Part shown: one piece after another, positions 53,420 through 61,908 of the stretch | Layout: every line of letters begins with the position of its first letter | How positions within the stretch are numbered: the first letter of the stretch is position 1 | Source of the DNA: an uncultured Muribaculaceae bacterium | GTDB taxonomy: Bacteria > Bacteroidota > Bacteroidia > Bacteroidales > Muribaculaceae | Assembly (NCBI GenBank): GCA_910586895.1 | Contig: CAJUIW010000004.1 | Span: 62,001 to 126,000, forward strand | Reading direction: 5' to 3' | Length of the DNA stretch: 64,000 nt | Made by a program: the position numbers and the translations under genes | The notes under the pieces: model-generated | Told to the model about the DNA's origin: nothing | The model's input: the letters and a program-made list of their open reading frames with translations, nothing else | Databases searched by the model: none

Positions 53420-54492
53420 AGATAGCTATGCTTATATCCGGCGGTGTTGACAGCGCCGTCGCACTGCACAGGCTCGTTGAGCAGGGCCATGACGTGACCC
53501 TTTTCTACATACGCATAGGTCTTGACACGGACGAGGGCGACTGCTCGGCGGAGGAGGATATAGAAATGTGCCGGCTGATAGCATCCCGCTATGGGTTGCC
53601 GCTTGAGATAGTTTCGCTGCATGAAGAGTATTGGGAGAACGTGATGGAGTATGCCTTGCGTTCTGTCCGTCAGGGACTGACACCCAATCCTGACATAATG
53701 TGCAACAAAATGATTAAGTTCGGATTCTTTGAGCAGCGTTGGGGTCACGAATTTGACCGCACTGCCACAGGCCATTACGCATCGACCCTCATAGGCGATG
53801 ACGGCCTCGTGTATCTTGCCACTGCCCCTGACCCCGTGAAGGACCAGACTGACTTTCTGGCTCGCATCAACTACGACCAGCTGTCACACCTCATGTTCCC
53901 CATCGGCGACATTCCAAAGAACGAAGTGCGCCGCATAGCTGCTGAAGCCAAGCTGCCCAATGCTTTCCGACGCGACAGCCAAGGGATATGCTTTCTTGGA
54001 AAAATAAACTACAACGACTTCCTGAAGCGCCACCTTGGCGAAAAGAAAGGCCCGATTATAGAAATTGAGACAGGAAGAAAACTCGGCGAGCACAACGGCT
54101 TCTGGTTCCACACCATAGGCCAGCGTAAAGGACTCGGACTGAGCGGAGGTCCATGGTATGTGGTGAAAAAGAACATCCATGACAATGTGATATATGTATC
54201 TGGCGGCTATGATACAGCCCGCCAATACGGACGCATGATAAATCTGGAAATGATGCACTGGATCACACGCGACCCGTGGGACGGACAGTGCGACAACCAG
54301 CCGATACTGTTCAAAAACCGCCACACCCCGGAGTTCATACCCGCTACACTGACCAGAACTTCCGATGACGAGTACCTGATTGAGAGTGCACGCGATGTCC
54401 AGGGAATAGCTCCGGGACAGTTCGGCGTGATCTACGATGCTCAAGGACGTATATGTTATGGCAGCGGAGTGATAACCGCACATAAAAATTAA
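53416..54492 (+). CDS. mnmA: tRNA 2-thiouridylase MnmA
   Basis: MnmA thiolates U34 of tRNAs for Lys, Glu and Gln in the cytoplasm. The PP-loop SGGVDS is at 8-13, catalytic Cys96 in NPDIMCNK and the second active-site Cys192 in QGICFLG. The C-terminal tRNA-binding domain shows GFWFHTIGQRKGLGL near 233. Both Cys are present, so a persulfide mechanism is likely. The 358 residues are typical. Bacteroidales usually carry two copies of this family, so it may be one of a pair. It overlaps the DoxX-like gene by four bases. Confidence 0.95.
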   Translation: MKIAMLISGGVDSAVALHRLVEQGHDVTLFYIRIGLDTDEGDCSAEEDIEMCRLIASRYGLPLEIVSLHEEYWENVMEYALRSVRQGLTPNPDIMCNKMIKFGFFEQRWGHEFDRTATGHYASTLIGDDGLVYLATAPDPVKDQTDFLARINYDQLSHLMFPIGDIPKNEVRRIAAEAKLPNAFRRDSQGICFLGKINYNDFLKRHLGEKKGPIIEIETGRKLGEHNGFWFHTIGQRKGLGLSGGPWYVVKKNIHDNVIYVSGGYDTARQYGRMINLEMMHWITRDPWDGQCDNQPILFKNRHTPEFIPATLTRTSDDEYLIESARDVQGIAPGQFGVIYDAQGRICYGSGVITAHKN

Positions 54493-54507
54493 ATTCAACC
54501 AAATACC

Positions 54508-55131
54508 ATGAACCCCGACGAATTGATAAGGCTTAAAGTTCTTGGCATATCATACAGCCAGATACAAAGCGGAGCTTATGCACTGATATTAGCTCAGGCC
54601 GACGGGCCCTACCGGATACCTGTCGTGATCGGAGCCGCCGAAGCTCAGTCAATAGCACTACGCATGGAAAGCATCACCCCCGCACGCCCCATGACGCATG
54701 ATCTGTTTGTAAGTTTTGCGCATGCTTTCGGGGTGAAGCTACAGCGCGTGTTCATATATAGATTCGAGGACGGCATCTTCTCTTCCGAGCTTACATTCAC
54801 CGACGGCGAACGGCAGGTGTGCATCGATTCGCGCACAAGCGATGCCATAGCAATAGCCATGCGTACCGGTACTCCGATATTCACCACACGTGCCATTCTT
54901 GACGAAACCGGCTTCATCATGGAGCAACAGGACGACGAATCAGACAACAATGATGAGCATTCATCTGACAGCTCGTCCTACGAAATCGAGCCTGAACCGA
55001 AACCGAAACTTGAAAACTATACCATAGAGGAGCTTGAGCGTACATTGAGCCGCCTGATTGATGATGAGAATTACGAGGAGGCAGCCAAAGTAAGTGAAAT
55101 CCTCAAACGCAAAAAAGAAAACCTGATCTGA
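54508..55131 (+). CDS. Bifunctional nuclease-family protein with C-terminal UVR motif
   Basis: Residues 1-140 form a bifunctional nuclease (DUF151) domain, with GISYSQIQSGAYALILAQADG at the N-terminus and DSRTSDAIAIAMRTGTPIF near 113. A short acidic linker follows. A UvrB/UvrC (UVR) motif occupies about 170-205 (EELERTLSRLIDDENYEEAAKVSEIL). The UVR helix pair normally binds UvrA-, ClpC- or McsA-like partners, which suggests a protein-interaction role. The true biochemical activity of DUF151 proteins in Bacteroidota is unknown. It follows mnmA by 15 bases. Confidence 0.88.
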   Translation: MNPDELIRLKVLGISYSQIQSGAYALILAQADGPYRIPVVIGAAEAQSIALRMESITPARPMTHDLFVSFAHAFGVKLQRVFIYRFEDGIFSSELTFTDGERQVCIDSRTSDAIAIAMRTGTPIFTTRAILDETGFIMEQQDDESDNNDEHSSDSSSYEIEPEPKPKLENYTIEELERTLSRLIDDENYEEAAKVSEILKRKKENLI

Positions 55132-55159
55132 TTACCTAAATCAAACTAACAATACCTGT

Positions 55160-56473
55160 ATGTCAGCCATAAAAATCAAACTTGCAGCCATGAACTTCCT
55201 GGAGTTTGCAGTCTGGGGAGCTTATTTGACATCACTCGGCATTTATCTTGCCAACGCCGGATTAGGCGACAAAATCTATTGGTTCTACACCATCCAGGGC
55301 ATAGTGTCCATATTCATGCCGGCCATCATAGGCATCGTCGCCGACCGTTGGATACAGGCTCAGCGCACACTCAGCATATGCCACCTCATAGCCGGACTGA
55401 CCATGATAGCGGCATTTTACTATTGCTATAGTTCCGAAAGCGTGGAATTCGCTCCGCTCTTCGCCCTCTACACTATTTCTGTGGCATTCTTCATGCCCAC
55501 TATCGGGCTGGCCAATTCCGTGGCTTACACATCTCTCAGCAAAGCCGGGCTTGATACCGTCAAGCATTTCCCTCCCATACGGGTTTTCGGCACTATCGGC
55601 TTCATAGCATCCATGCTTCTGACCAACTTCCTTATCATTGACGGAGTATCGATGCAGACTACTTATTTCCAGCTTCTATCCTCAGGCATACTCAGCATCA
55701 TCCTCGCCCTGTATGCCCTGACAATGCCCAACTGCCCCACCGCCAAGGGTGGCTCATCGTCAATATCCGAGGCGCTCGGCCTCAAAGCCTTTACGCTGTT
55801 CAAGGATAAGAAGATGGCCATATTTTTCATCTTCTCCATGCTCCTGGGCGTATCGCTTCAGATAACCAACAGCTACGGCTCCACATTTATATCGGCATTC
55901 ACACAGATAGCTGAGTACGCCGACACTTGGGGCGCACAGAACGCTACCGCCCTTATATCTCTCTCCCAGATGTCGGAAACCCTCTGCATACTTCTGATTC
56001 CCTTCTGCCTGAAGCGGTTCGGCATAAAAGGCGTAATGATGATAGCCATGCTCGGCTGGGTGCTCCGCTTCGGATTCTTCGGGCTGGGCAATCCCGGGTC
56101 AGGCGTATGGCTCTTCATCATGTCCATGATAGTATATGGTGTGGCATTTGACTTCTTCAATATCTCCGGCTCACTTTACGTCGACAAGCAGACTGACCCC
56201 TCCATGCGTTCAAGCGCCCAGGGAATGTTCATGCTTATGACCAATGGCGTAGGCGCCACTTTCGGAACGCTTGCCGCCGGAGCTGTGGTAAACAATTACG
56301 TATTCCGTCCCGGCATTGAGCCGATGCAAGCCATTGAGGGATGGCATATATCATGGTATATCTTCGCAGCCTATGCTCTGGCAGTAGCCGTACTGTTCTG
56401 GCTTATCTTCAAGGATGACGAAAAACCGCGCATCACGGTAGATACCGCCATTGATGACAACAACGAATTATGA
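55160..56473 (+). CDS. Nucleoside permease (MFS, NupG/XapB type)
   Basis: This 437-residue protein is an inner-membrane nucleoside:H+ symporter of the major facilitator superfamily. Twelve helices are predicted, starting MNFLEFAVWGAYLTSLG with FLEFAVWG as the typical family opening. The loop between helices 2 and 3 carries GIVADRWIQAQ, and a longer cytoplasmic loop follows helix 6. It starts 28 bases after the nuclease-family gene and overlaps rsmE by four bases. Confidence 0.9.
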   Translation: MSAIKIKLAAMNFLEFAVWGAYLTSLGIYLANAGLGDKIYWFYTIQGIVSIFMPAIIGIVADRWIQAQRTLSICHLIAGLTMIAAFYYCYSSESVEFAPLFALYTISVAFFMPTIGLANSVAYTSLSKAGLDTVKHFPPIRVFGTIGFIASMLLTNFLIIDGVSMQTTYFQLLSSGILSIILALYALTMPNCPTAKGGSSSISEALGLKAFTLFKDKKMAIFFIFSMLLGVSLQITNSYGSTFISAFTQIAEYADTWGAQNATALISLSQMSETLCILLIPFCLKRFGIKGVMMIAMLGWVLRFGFFGLGNPGSGVWLFIMSMIVYGVAFDFFNISGSLYVDKQTDPSMRSSAQGMFMLMTNGVGATFGTLAAGAVVNNYVFRPGIEPMQAIEGWHISWYIFAAYALAVAVLFWLIFKDDEKPRITVDTAIDDNNEL

Positions 56474-57183
56474 TACAGTTCTTTGCTCCTGACATAGCCC
56501 GGACACTTACACTTCCGGAAAGCGACTCGCAGCACTGCGTGCGGGTGCTCCGCATGCAGCCGGGCGATATGCTGGAAGTGACCGACGGTGCAGGCCACCG
56601 TCACCGCTGCCGTCTGGTGGATGCACATCAGAAGCGCGCGCTCGTTGAGATTGTATCAACAGAAACAATCCTTCCCGGCTGGTCACAGGAGATAACCGTA
56701 TGCGTAGCCCCCACCAAGCATATGGACCGCATGGAGTGGATGGTAGAGAAGCTCACTGAAATCGGTGTGAATCGTATCGTGCCTGTTCTGTGCCGCCACT
56801 CGGAGCGCAAGGAGATAAAAGTGGAGCGTCTGGAAAAAATCGCGATCTCAGCCATGAAGCAATCACTGAAAGCACGGCTCCCGCAGATATCTCCCATGAC
56901 ACCGGTTGACAAGGTACTCAGTGCATATTCCGAAGCTCAACGATTTATATGCTACTGCGACGACGCTGTGGAACGCCGACAGATGTCGCACCTATATATC
57001 CCCTACACGGATGTATGCGTGCTGATCGGCCCCGAGGGAGATTTCAGCCCGCAAGAGGTAAGCACGGCCCTTGGCTCAGGCTGGAAGCCTGTGACCCTCG
57101 GCCCCGAACGACTCCGGACAGAGACAGCGGCAATTGTGGCCGCCGACACATTTCATATCATTGACCAATTAAATCAGAAATGA
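56470..57183 (+). CDS. rsmE: 16S rRNA (uracil1498-N3)-methyltransferase
   Basis: RsmE methylates U1498 in helix 44 of 16S rRNA using SAM. The 237-residue SPOUT-class protein has an N-terminal PUA-like domain (residues 1-70). The trefoil-knot SAM site shows LIGPEGDFSPQE near 178 and LGPERLRTETAA near 205. It overlaps the permease and kdsA genes by four bases each, so translation of the three is probably coupled. Confidence 0.95.
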   Translation: MIQFFAPDIARTLTLPESDSQHCVRVLRMQPGDMLEVTDGAGHRHRCRLVDAHQKRALVEIVSTETILPGWSQEITVCVAPTKHMDRMEWMVEKLTEIGVNRIVPVLCRHSERKEIKVERLEKIAISAMKQSLKARLPQISPMTPVDKVLSAYSEAQRFICYCDDAVERRQMSHLYIPYTDVCVLIGPEGDFSPQEVSTALGSGWKPVTLGPERLRTETAAIVAADTFHIIDQLNQK

Positions 57184-58001
57184 ACGAGAATATTATAAAG
57201 AACACGGCTCCTGACGAAAACTTCTTCCTGATAGCCGGCCCATGCGTGATAGAAGGCGAGGAGATGGCTCTTGATATTGCCGAAACTATTGTCAACACTA
57301 CATCACGGCTTGGTATACCATATATCTTCAAAGGATCCTACCGTAAGGCCAACCGCTCACGAATAGATTCATTCACTGGTATCGGCGATAAGAAAGCTCT
57401 TGAAATACTGCGTAAGGTACGTGACACATTCGGATGTCCCGTGCTCACAGACATTCACTCGGCCGACGAAGCCGCTATGGCAGCCGAATATGTCGACGTG
57501 CTCCAGATTCCGGCATTCCTCTGCCGTCAGACTGACATACTTGTGGCAGCCGCCAAAACAGGCCGTACTGTAAACATAAAAAAGGGACAGTTCCTGTCAC
57601 CGGAAGCTATGAAATATGCCATTGAGAAGGTGCGCGATAGCGGCAACGAACATGTGGCTGTAACCGAACGCGGAGTAAGCTTCGGCTACGGCGACCTGAT
57701 AGTGGACTTCTGCGGAATTCCTGTGATGAAAAGCTTCGGATGTCCTGTGATTCTTGACGTGACCCACTCTCTGCAGCAGCCCAATCAAAGCTCAGGGGTG
57801 ACAGGAGGCAAGCCTCAGATGATAACTACCATGGCAAGCGCAGGCATTGCCGCAGGTGCCGACGGTATTTTCCTTGAAACCCACCGCAATCCTGCTGTTG
57901 CGAAAAGCGATGGGGCCAACATGCTTGCACTTGACAAGCTGCCGGCTCTGCTCGAACGCCTTTGCGCCATACGCAAGGCTATCGGACAGACTCAAGCATA
58001 A
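57180..58001 (+). CDS. kdsA: 3-Deoxy-8-phosphooctulonate synthase
   Basis: KdsA condenses arabinose 5-phosphate with phosphoenolpyruvate to Kdo-8-phosphate for lipid A/LPS inner core. The 273 residues contain IAGPCVIEGEEMALDIA near 18, FKGSYRKANRSRIDSF near 50, and the TDIHSADEA metal and substrate segment near 97. The DVTHSLQQP block is near 195. It overlaps rsmE by four bases and the opposing GNAT gene by 23 bases at its 3' end. Confidence 0.97.
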   Translation: MNENIIKNTAPDENFFLIAGPCVIEGEEMALDIAETIVNTTSRLGIPYIFKGSYRKANRSRIDSFTGIGDKKALEILRKVRDTFGCPVLTDIHSADEAAMAAEYVDVLQIPAFLCRQTDILVAAAKTGRTVNIKKGQFLSPEAMKYAIEKVRDSGNEHVAVTERGVSFGYGDLIVDFCGIPVMKSFGCPVILDVTHSLQQPNQSSGVTGGKPQMITTMASAGIAAGADGIFLETHRNPAVAKSDGANMLALDKLPALLERLCAIRKAIGQTQA

Positions 58002-58506
58002 TCTGCATCACCAGCACATCCTTATAACCCGAGGCGTCACGCACCCATGAGCGTAGACGTCCCGCTTTTTTAAAGCCGGCATGTTCAAACAGAGCTATGG
58101 ACGCCACATTGTCAATGGCTGTCATGCACCATAGCTGATGCATGTTGAGCATCTCCCGGCAGTAGCGTGCAAACTTCTCCAAAGCCTTACCGGCAATACC
58201 GTGCCTGCGGTAGCCCGGCGCTACAAATATTCCTACCCCTCCGCGTCCTGCCGAAGGGTCGAAATCATACAGATCTATAGTGCCGCATCGCACCCCTGCT
58301 CCGGTTTCTATCATAAGGCGGAGCTGACGGGCGGAATATGGATCAGCATCATAACCGGTGGCATATTCCGAAAGCTGAAACCGCGACAACGGCGCCCTTG
58401 TGCTTCCGTGAGGCCACAGTGATGGGTCATTTTCCCATATATACAGGCAGTCGACATCCGTAGGCTCTACTGCCCGAAGCGTTATAGCGGTAGAATCAGT
58501 ATCCAT
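57979..58506 (-). CDS. GNAT family acetyltransferase
   Basis: This 175-residue GNAT-fold protein opens with an ITLRAVEPTDVDCLYIWENDPSLW segment typical of the RimJ/RimL- and SpeG-like subfamily. The acyl-CoA loop RRHGIAGKA is near 100-108, and AIDNVASIALFEHAGFKKAGRLR follows near 130-150. The substrate cannot be told; ribosomal-protein, polyamine or amino-sugar acetylation are open. Its 3' end overlaps kdsA antiparallel by 23 bases, and its ATG overlaps the recR stop by one base (TAATG). Confidence 0.85.
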   Translation of the reverse strand: MDTDSTAITLRAVEPTDVDCLYIWENDPSLWPHGSTRAPLSRFQLSEYATGYDADPYSARQLRLMIETGAGVRCGTIDLYDFDPSAGRGGVGIFVAPGYRRHGIAGKALEKFARYCREMLNMHQLWCMTAIDNVASIALFEHAGFKKAGRLRSWVRDASGYKDVLVMQIMLESVR

Positions 58507-59132
58507 TACTGCGAAAATGAATCGGTAAACAGGGTACGCTGCAGGAGCGAGCGGCCAAGCGTAATCTCGTCGGTATACTCAAGCTGGTTGCCTACAGCCA
58601 TGCCTCGCGCCAGCTGCGTTATCTTCAGGTCCGTGAAAGGTGCCAGTTTACGGAATATATAGAAGTTTGTGGTATCACCCTCCATTGTTGCACCGAGCGC
58701 AAGAATCACCTCCTTGACACTCCCCTCAGCCACACGCTCCACAAGTGAGTCAATCTCTATGGCATCAGGGCCGATACCATCCATAGGTGATATGACCCCG
58801 CCAAGCACATGATATAGTCCTGAATACTGACCGGTGCGCTCAATACTCATCACATCGCTCACATTCTCCACCACACATACTGTAGTGGAATCCCGACGCA
58901 CGGATGAACAGATATCGCACACATCTGTCTCAGAAATATTGTGGCACACCTTACAATACTTTATATTACGGCACAGGTCAACTATGGCCGCCCCGAGAGC
59001 CTCTCCCTCGGAACGGTCACGGCGAAGCAGATGCAACGCCAGCCGCAGAGCCGTTCGCTGCCCCACACCGGGAAGCATCGACAGCCGCTCAACAGCATTC
59101 TCAAGTACCGCTGAATTATATTCCGCTTTCAT
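58506..59132 (-). CDS. recR: Recombination mediator protein RecR
   Basis: RecR works with RecO/RecF in loading RecA at single-strand gaps. The 208 residues show the helix-hairpin-helix LPGVGQRTALRLALHLL near 19, a four-Cys zinc finger near 58-75 (CKVCHN ... CDIC) and a Toprim domain starting VCVVENVSDVMSIE near 84. Length is standard. It is the first gene of a two-gene minus-strand unit with the GNAT gene, and divergent from panC. Confidence 0.96.
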   Translation of the reverse strand: MKAEYNSAVLENAVERLSMLPGVGQRTALRLALHLLRRDRSEGEALGAAIVDLCRNIKYCKVCHNISETDVCDICSSVRRDSTTVCVVENVSDVMSIERTGQYSGLYHVLGGVISPMDGIGPDAIEIDSLVERVAEGSVKEVILALGATMEGDTTNFYIFRKLAPFTDLKITQLARGMAVGNQLEYTDEITLGRSLLQRTLFTDSFSQ

Positions 59133-59181
59133 ATACCCTTATTAAAAACAATGTAAAGATACCAATAGGCCGGATAGTGTG

Positions 59182-59189
59182 CAAATTTA
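59182..59189 (-). promoter_or_regulatory. -7 element for recR
   Basis: On the minus strand the sequence reads TAAATTTG, a full TAnnTTTG match, about 50 bases upstream of the recR ATG. A matching -33 is not evident. It lies within the divergent recR/panC region. Confidence 0.45.
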
Positions 59190-59200
59190 ATCACAAGAGA

Positions 59201-59230
59201 TTGTCGGGTCAGGATAATTGTGTAATTTTG
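59201..59230 (+). promoter_or_regulatory. Promoter of panC-panD
   Basis: TTG (59201-59203), a 19-base spacer and TAATTTTG (59223-59230) form a standard Bacteroidota promoter. The leader to panC is about 65 bases. Confidence 0.75.
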
Positions 59231-59299
59231 CAGCGCGACTGACCAATGCCGGTCAGAAACCGAATTTGAACAGAAAAGAACTTCAATAGACAGAAGATA

Positions 59300-60154
59300 A
59301 TGAAAGTAATACGCACAGCCGGTGAGCTACGCGAGGTCATGAACGAGGCCCGCGCGAAAGGACTCGGCATCGGGCTTGTTCCTACAATGGGCGCCCTGCA
59401 CGCAGGACATATTTCGCTCATGGAAAGAGCACGCCGTGAAAACGATATAGTTGTGGCAAGCGTATTTGTCAATCCCACTCAGTTCAACAACCCCGAAGAT
59501 CTACGCACATATCCGCGCACAGAGGAGGCGGACTGCCTCAAGCTTGAGCAAGCGGGCGTGGACTACGCATTCATCCCCACCGTCGAGGAGGTATATCCCG
59601 AGCCGGACACACGTCAGTTTGACCTCGGTCCGGTAGCTGAGGTAATGGAAGGCGCCATGCGTCCGGGCCATTTCAATGGCGTGGCACAGATTGTGAGCAA
59701 GCTTTTCGCCATGGTGGCACCACATCGCGCCTATTTTGGCGAAAAAGATTTCCAGCAGATAGCAGTGATACGCCGCATGGTACAGCTTGAGGGATTTGAC
59801 ATTGACATTATAGCATGTCCTATATGCCGTGAGGCCGACGGGCTGGCCCTGTCAAGCCGCAACGTACGCCTTACCCCAGAAGGACGCAAATATGCTCCGG
59901 CCATCCACCGCATTCTGGAGGAGAGCTGTGCCATGGTACCGTCAGCCGATATCGGCCAGGTTAAGAATTTCGTGACCCGCTCCATCAATGCGGTTCCCAC
60001 TCTTGAAGTGGAATACTTTGAGATAGCCGACGCACTCACCATGCAGACAGCCGAAAGCTGGGACTCCGCCGGAGGCACCGTAGGCTGCATCACCGTATAC
60101 TGCGGCGATGTGCGACTTATTGACAACATTATTTACACCAAAGCTACACGCTAA
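59300..60154 (+). CDS. panC: Pantothenate synthetase
   Basis: PanC ligates pantoate and beta-alanine with ATP. The 284-residue protein shows the adenylate-forming motif LVPTMGALHAGH at about 26-37, the VNPTQF segment near 57 and FGEKDFQQ near 149. It shares a promoter region with recR in the opposite direction. Its TAA stop overlaps the panD start by one base (TAATG), so the two enzymes that make pantothenate from aspartate-derived beta-alanine are made together. Confidence 0.97.
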   Translation: MKVIRTAGELREVMNEARAKGLGIGLVPTMGALHAGHISLMERARRENDIVVASVFVNPTQFNNPEDLRTYPRTEEADCLKLEQAGVDYAFIPTVEEVYPEPDTRQFDLGPVAEVMEGAMRPGHFNGVAQIVSKLFAMVAPHRAYFGEKDFQQIAVIRRMVQLEGFDIDIIACPICREADGLALSSRNVRLTPEGRKYAPAIHRILEESCAMVPSADIGQVKNFVTRSINAVPTLEVEYFEIADALTMQTAESWDSAGGTVGCITVYCGDVRLIDNIIYTKATR

Positions 60155-60507
60155 TGATGCAGATAGAAGTGCTAAAGTCAAAGATTCACCGTGTGAAGGT
60201 GACTGAAGCCAACCTCAACTATATAGGTAGCATAACAATTGACAGCACACTTATGAAAGCCGCCGGCATAATCCCCGGCGAGCGCGTATATATCGTAGAC
60301 AATAACAACGGCGAACGTTTTGACACCTATGCCATCGAAGGCCCCGCTGACAGCGGCATGATATGCCTCAACGGTGCGGCGGCGCGCAAGGTTCACCCCG
60401 GCGATATTGTCATCATCATGGCCTACGCCATGATGCCCCTGGATGAAGCCCGCGAATTCCGCCCCAGCGTCATCTTCCCGGATTCGGAAACGAACCGTCT
60501 TGTTTAA
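60154..60507 (+). CDS. panD: Aspartate 1-decarboxylase, pyruvoyl type
   Basis: PanD decarboxylates aspartate to beta-alanine, the PanC substrate, after self-cleavage that forms a pyruvoyl group. The cleavage site is YIGSITID, where Gly and Ser are residues 25-26 from the ATG at 60154, or 24-25 if the next ATG (60157) is used as in the E. coli numbering. The 117-residue length is typical. Both ATGs are adjacent, so the start is ambiguous by one codon. Confidence 0.96.
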   Translation: MMQIEVLKSKIHRVKVTEANLNYIGSITIDSTLMKAAGIIPGERVYIVDNNNGERFDTYAIEGPADSGMICLNGAAARKVHPGDIVIIMAYAMMPLDEAREFRPSVIFPDSETNRLV

Positions 60508-60537
60508 TTCACACCACAACCAACACATCAGCCCAAT

Positions 60538-61866
60538 ATGTTTGAAAATCTAAGCGAACGGCTTGAGCGAAGCTTCAAATTGCTCAAAGGACAAGGTAAG
60601 ATAACCGAAATCAATGTAGCGGAAACACTTAAGGATGTACGCCGTGCTCTTCTTGACGCCGACGTCAATTACAAAGTGGCCAAAAACTTCACCGATTCCG
60701 TAAAGACTAAAGCCCTTGGACAGAACGTAATCAACGCCCTCAAGCCTAAGGAGCTGATGGTAAAGATAGTCCATGACGAGCTCGTGGCTCTTATGGGTGG
60801 CGATGCCGCCAAGCTCAACCTGTCGGGCAACCCCACGGTAATCCTGATGTCAGGTCTGCAGGGTTCAGGTAAGACTACCCTGTCAGGTAAGCTGGCACGC
60901 AAACTCAAGAGCGAAAAGGCAAAACGTCCGTTGCTCGTGGCCGGCGACGTTTACCGTCCCGCCGCCATTGACCAGCTGAAAGTGCTTGGCGAACAGATCG
61001 GAGTGCCGGTCTACAGCGAGGAGGGTAATAAGAATCCCGTGGAGATAGCTCTCAACGGTATAGCATATGCCAAGGCTCATAATCTTGACCTCGTGATTGT
61101 GGACACCGCCGGACGTCTGGCCGTTGACGAACAGATGATGAACGAAATCGCGGCCATAAAGGACGCCGTGAAGCCTCACGAAACACTGTTCGTAGTTGAC
61201 GCCATGACAGGTCAGGATGCTGTCAACACCGCAAAGGCATTCAATGACCGTCTGGACTTTGACGGCGTAGTGCTCACCAAACTTGACGGTGACACTCGCG
61301 GCGGTGCAGCGATATCGATACGCACCGTCGTGACAAAGCCCATCAAATTTGTCGGAACAGGTGAGAAGCTTGATGCTCTTGACACATTCCACCCCGACCG
61401 TATGGCCGACCGTATCCTCGGCATGGGCGACATCGTATCACTCGTTGAAAAAGCTCAGAACGCCTACGACGAGGAGGAAGCCCGCAAGCTTCAGAAAAAG
61501 ATTGCCAAGAACCAGTTCAACTTCGACGACTACCTTTCGCAGATTCAGCAGATCAAAAAGATGGGTAACCTCAAGGACCTGGCCTCGATGATACCCGGTG
61601 TAGGCAAAGCCATAAAGGATGTTGACATCGACGACAATGCCTTCAAGGGCATCGAAGCCATAATCTATTCAATGACCCGCGAGGAGCGTCAGAACCCGCA
61701 GATAATAAATGCGAGCCGCCGCCAGCGAATAGCACGTGGTTCGGGTACAAACATTGTGGAGGTCAACCGCATGATCAAGCAGTTTGAAGAGATGCGGAAA
61801 GTCATGAAGATGGCCACCACCATGAAGAACCCCATGAAGATGATGCGCAACGTGCGCCGCCGATAA
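60538..61866 (+). CDS. ffh: Signal recognition particle protein Ffh
   Basis: Ffh binds the 4.5S RNA and signal peptides and, with FtsY, targets nascent membrane proteins. The N domain (1-85) precedes the GTPase G domain with P-loop GLQGSGKTT near 108 and DTAGRLAVDEQMM near 190. TKLDGDTRGGAAISI is near 247. The M domain starts at about 300 and includes the RNA-binding SRRQRIARGSGTNIVEVNRM region and a Met-rich end. Its 442 residues match the family. It lies 30 bases after panD, possibly in the same transcript. Confidence 0.97.
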   Translation: MFENLSERLERSFKLLKGQGKITEINVAETLKDVRRALLDADVNYKVAKNFTDSVKTKALGQNVINALKPKELMVKIVHDELVALMGGDAAKLNLSGNPTVILMSGLQGSGKTTLSGKLARKLKSEKAKRPLLVAGDVYRPAAIDQLKVLGEQIGVPVYSEEGNKNPVEIALNGIAYAKAHNLDLVIVDTAGRLAVDEQMMNEIAAIKDAVKPHETLFVVDAMTGQDAVNTAKAFNDRLDFDGVVLTKLDGDTRGGAAISIRTVVTKPIKFVGTGEKLDALDTFHPDRMADRILGMGDIVSLVEKAQNAYDEEEARKLQKKIAKNQFNFDDYLSQIQQIKKMGNLKDLASMIPGVGKAIKDVDIDDNAFKGIEAIIYSMTREERQNPQIINASRRQRIARGSGTNIVEVNRMIKQFEEMRKVMKMATTMKNPMKMMRNVRRR

Positions 61867-61908
61867 CCGACACACCATACAAAACCACCATCATACAAAG
61901 AAAGTCTT

